Position numbers and translations under genes: made by a program
Source of the DNA: an uncultured Clostridia bacterium
GTDB taxonomy: Bacteria > Bacillota > Clostridia > TANB77 > CAG-508
Direction of reading: 5' to 3'
NCBI GenBank assembly: GCA_948739805.1
Contig: CAPYID010000008.1
Coordinates: forward strand, 1-63,249
DNA length: 63,249 nt
Notes under the pieces: generated by a model
What the model was told of the DNA's origin: nothing
Databases searched by the model: none
The model's input: the letters and a program-made list of their open reading frames with translations, nothing else
In this document: in pieces, positions 62,838 through 63,249 of the stretch
Numbering within the stretch: the first letter of the stretch is position 1
Layout of the letters: the number at the start of each line of letters is the position of its first letter

Positions 62838-62900
62838 GTTGGTATAGTTTAGTGATAAAACATAATATTGCTAAAGGAATAACTTATATTTAAAATACTA
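62838..62900 (+). pseudogene. Degenerate tRNA-like sequence
   Basis: It matches the tRNA-Gly 40 bases downstream in GTATA-TTTAGTG-TAAAA, and the D stem is changed but still paired (GTTT/AAAC for ATTT/AAAT). A loop TTGCTAA is in the anticodon place, but the anticodon stem and T arm do not pair. It looks like a decayed tRNA copy. Confidence 0.35.
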
Positions 62901-62907
62901 ATGTTTT

Positions 62908-62981
62908 GCACGTATAATTTAGTGGTAAAATACGGCCTTGCCAAGGCTGATTCGCGGGTCCGATTCCCGCTACGTGCTCCA
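62908..62981 (+). tRNA. tRNA-Gly (GCC)
   Basis: A 74-base cloverleaf with acceptor GCACGTA/TACGTGC, anticodon loop TTGCCAA, T stem GCGGG/CCCGC and an encoded CCA. A TGCGATAC/GTATCGCA hairpin follows. Confidence 0.95.
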
Positions 62982-63116
62982 AATGTGCGATACTAATGTA
63001 TCGCAATGAATAATTAATAGTGAATAATTAATAACGAATAATATTTTAGTAATACTAAAAAGCACATTTGGAATTATTCATCATTCACTATTCATTATTA
63101 ATTATTCATTAACAGG
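62979..63116. repeat. Palindromic AT-rich repeat between tRNA-Gly and tRNA-Cys
   Basis: CCAAATGTGC at 62979 is answered by GCACATTTGG near 63062-63071, and AATGAATAATTAATAGTG by inverted copies up to 63116. The inner hairpin TGCGATAC-TAAT-GTATCGCA (62986-63005) recurs with a different stem after tRNA-Cys. It looks like a small invading repeat rather than a normal spacer. Confidence 0.55.
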
Positions 63117-63121
63117 TTTAT

Positions 63122-63195
63122 GGCGCCTTAGCCAAGCGGTAAGGCACGAGTCTGCAAAACTCTGATGGTCGGTCCGACTCCGACAGGCGCCTCCA
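63122..63195 (+). tRNA. tRNA-Cys (GCA)
   Basis: A 74-base cloverleaf: acceptor GGCGCCT/AGGCGCC, anticodon GCA in the loop CTGCAAA, T stem GTCGG/CCGAC and an encoded CCA. It is followed by the hairpin TGCGATGT-TTAC-ACATCGCA (63200-63219). Confidence 0.96.
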
Positions 63196-63249
63196 AATGT
63201 GCGATGTTTACACATCGCAATGAATAGTTAATAGTGAATAATGAAGAAT
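63196..63249 (+). repeat. Hairpin and AT-rich repeat after tRNA-Cys
   Basis: TGCGATGT/ACATCGCA forms an 8-bp stem, followed by AATGAATAGTTAATAGTGAATAAT, as after tRNA-Gly. It may act as a terminator. The repeat runs past the window edge. Confidence 0.5.

Larger units (their letters stand above)
62461..62907. other. Intergenic region between sleB and tRNA-Gly
   Basis: No protein gene is seen. It has an AT-rich GAATAAT-type repeat (about 62665-62710), a promoter (62739-62767) and a decayed tRNA-like stretch (62838-62900). Confidence 0.6.

Overview
This window is a low-GC chromosomal segment from an endospore-forming, Clostridia-like member of the Bacillota. The evidence is an alpha/beta-type small acid-soluble spore protein, the sleB-ypeB germination pair, a BofC-like membrane protein, a WalRK-type two-component system, MreBCD with PBP2, and strong Shine-Dalgarno sequences. 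Almost every gene is on the minus strand, whose coding strand is purine-rich. The exceptions are a MecA-like gene and three tRNA genes. I cannot name a genus.

Layout, left to right. 1-5.4 kb: a partial giant RCC1/Big2 surface protein, cut by the window edge. 6-15.7 kb: housekeeping genes (frameshifted ROK sugar kinase, hibernation factor, D-Ala-D-Ala ligase, walK, walR, Ca2+-type P-ATPase, hemolysin III-type membrane protein, SprT-like metalloprotein). 15.7-19.5 kb: repeats, initiator tRNA, and remains of an IS3-type transposase, a serine recombinase and a YhcG-type nuclease, followed by an intact AAA/DUF4143 ATPase. 19.5-31.3 kb: one 3929-residue secreted protein with two glycine-rich modules, four RCC1 blocks, Big2-like domains, nine cadherin-like repeats and a C-terminal dockerin-like domain. 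31.7-43.1 kb: BofC-like protein, AI-2E family transporter, a second DUF4143 ATPase with a striking 23-bp operator-like array, exonuclease III, a YabE-like protein, rsmA, a TrmH-type methyltransferase, mfd and two small genes. 43.4-51.5 kb: a two-gene surface operon, with a frameshifted cohesin-like/dockerin protein and a membrane-anchored protein with about 19 Big_3 repeats. 52.2-58.6 kb: the elongation and division cluster radC-mreB-mreC-mreD-mrdA-minC. 58.8-63.2 kb: a small membrane protein, mecA-like gene, SASP gene, ypeB, sleB, and tRNA-Gly and tRNA-Cys.

Three things stand out. First, short palindromic elements ending in CCCCTACAT (plus strand) lie both between genes and inside the giant RCC1 gene. 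All recognisable copies share one orientation, and the six in-gene copies are read in one frame, giving variants of D-V-G-A-xxx-R-P. Second, the surface genes look like parts of an enzyme-free, cellulosome-like assembly: dockerin-like C-termini on two proteins, cohesin-like N-terminal sandwiches on two, and a long Big_3 stalk with a membrane anchor. Third, both DUF4143 ATPase genes have phased direct repeats (23-bp and 33-bp periods) just upstream of, or overlapping, their promoters.

Two otherwise good genes (the ROK kinase and the dockerin gene) are each broken by a single base in a short homopolymer. This could be real decay or uncorrected sequencing error.
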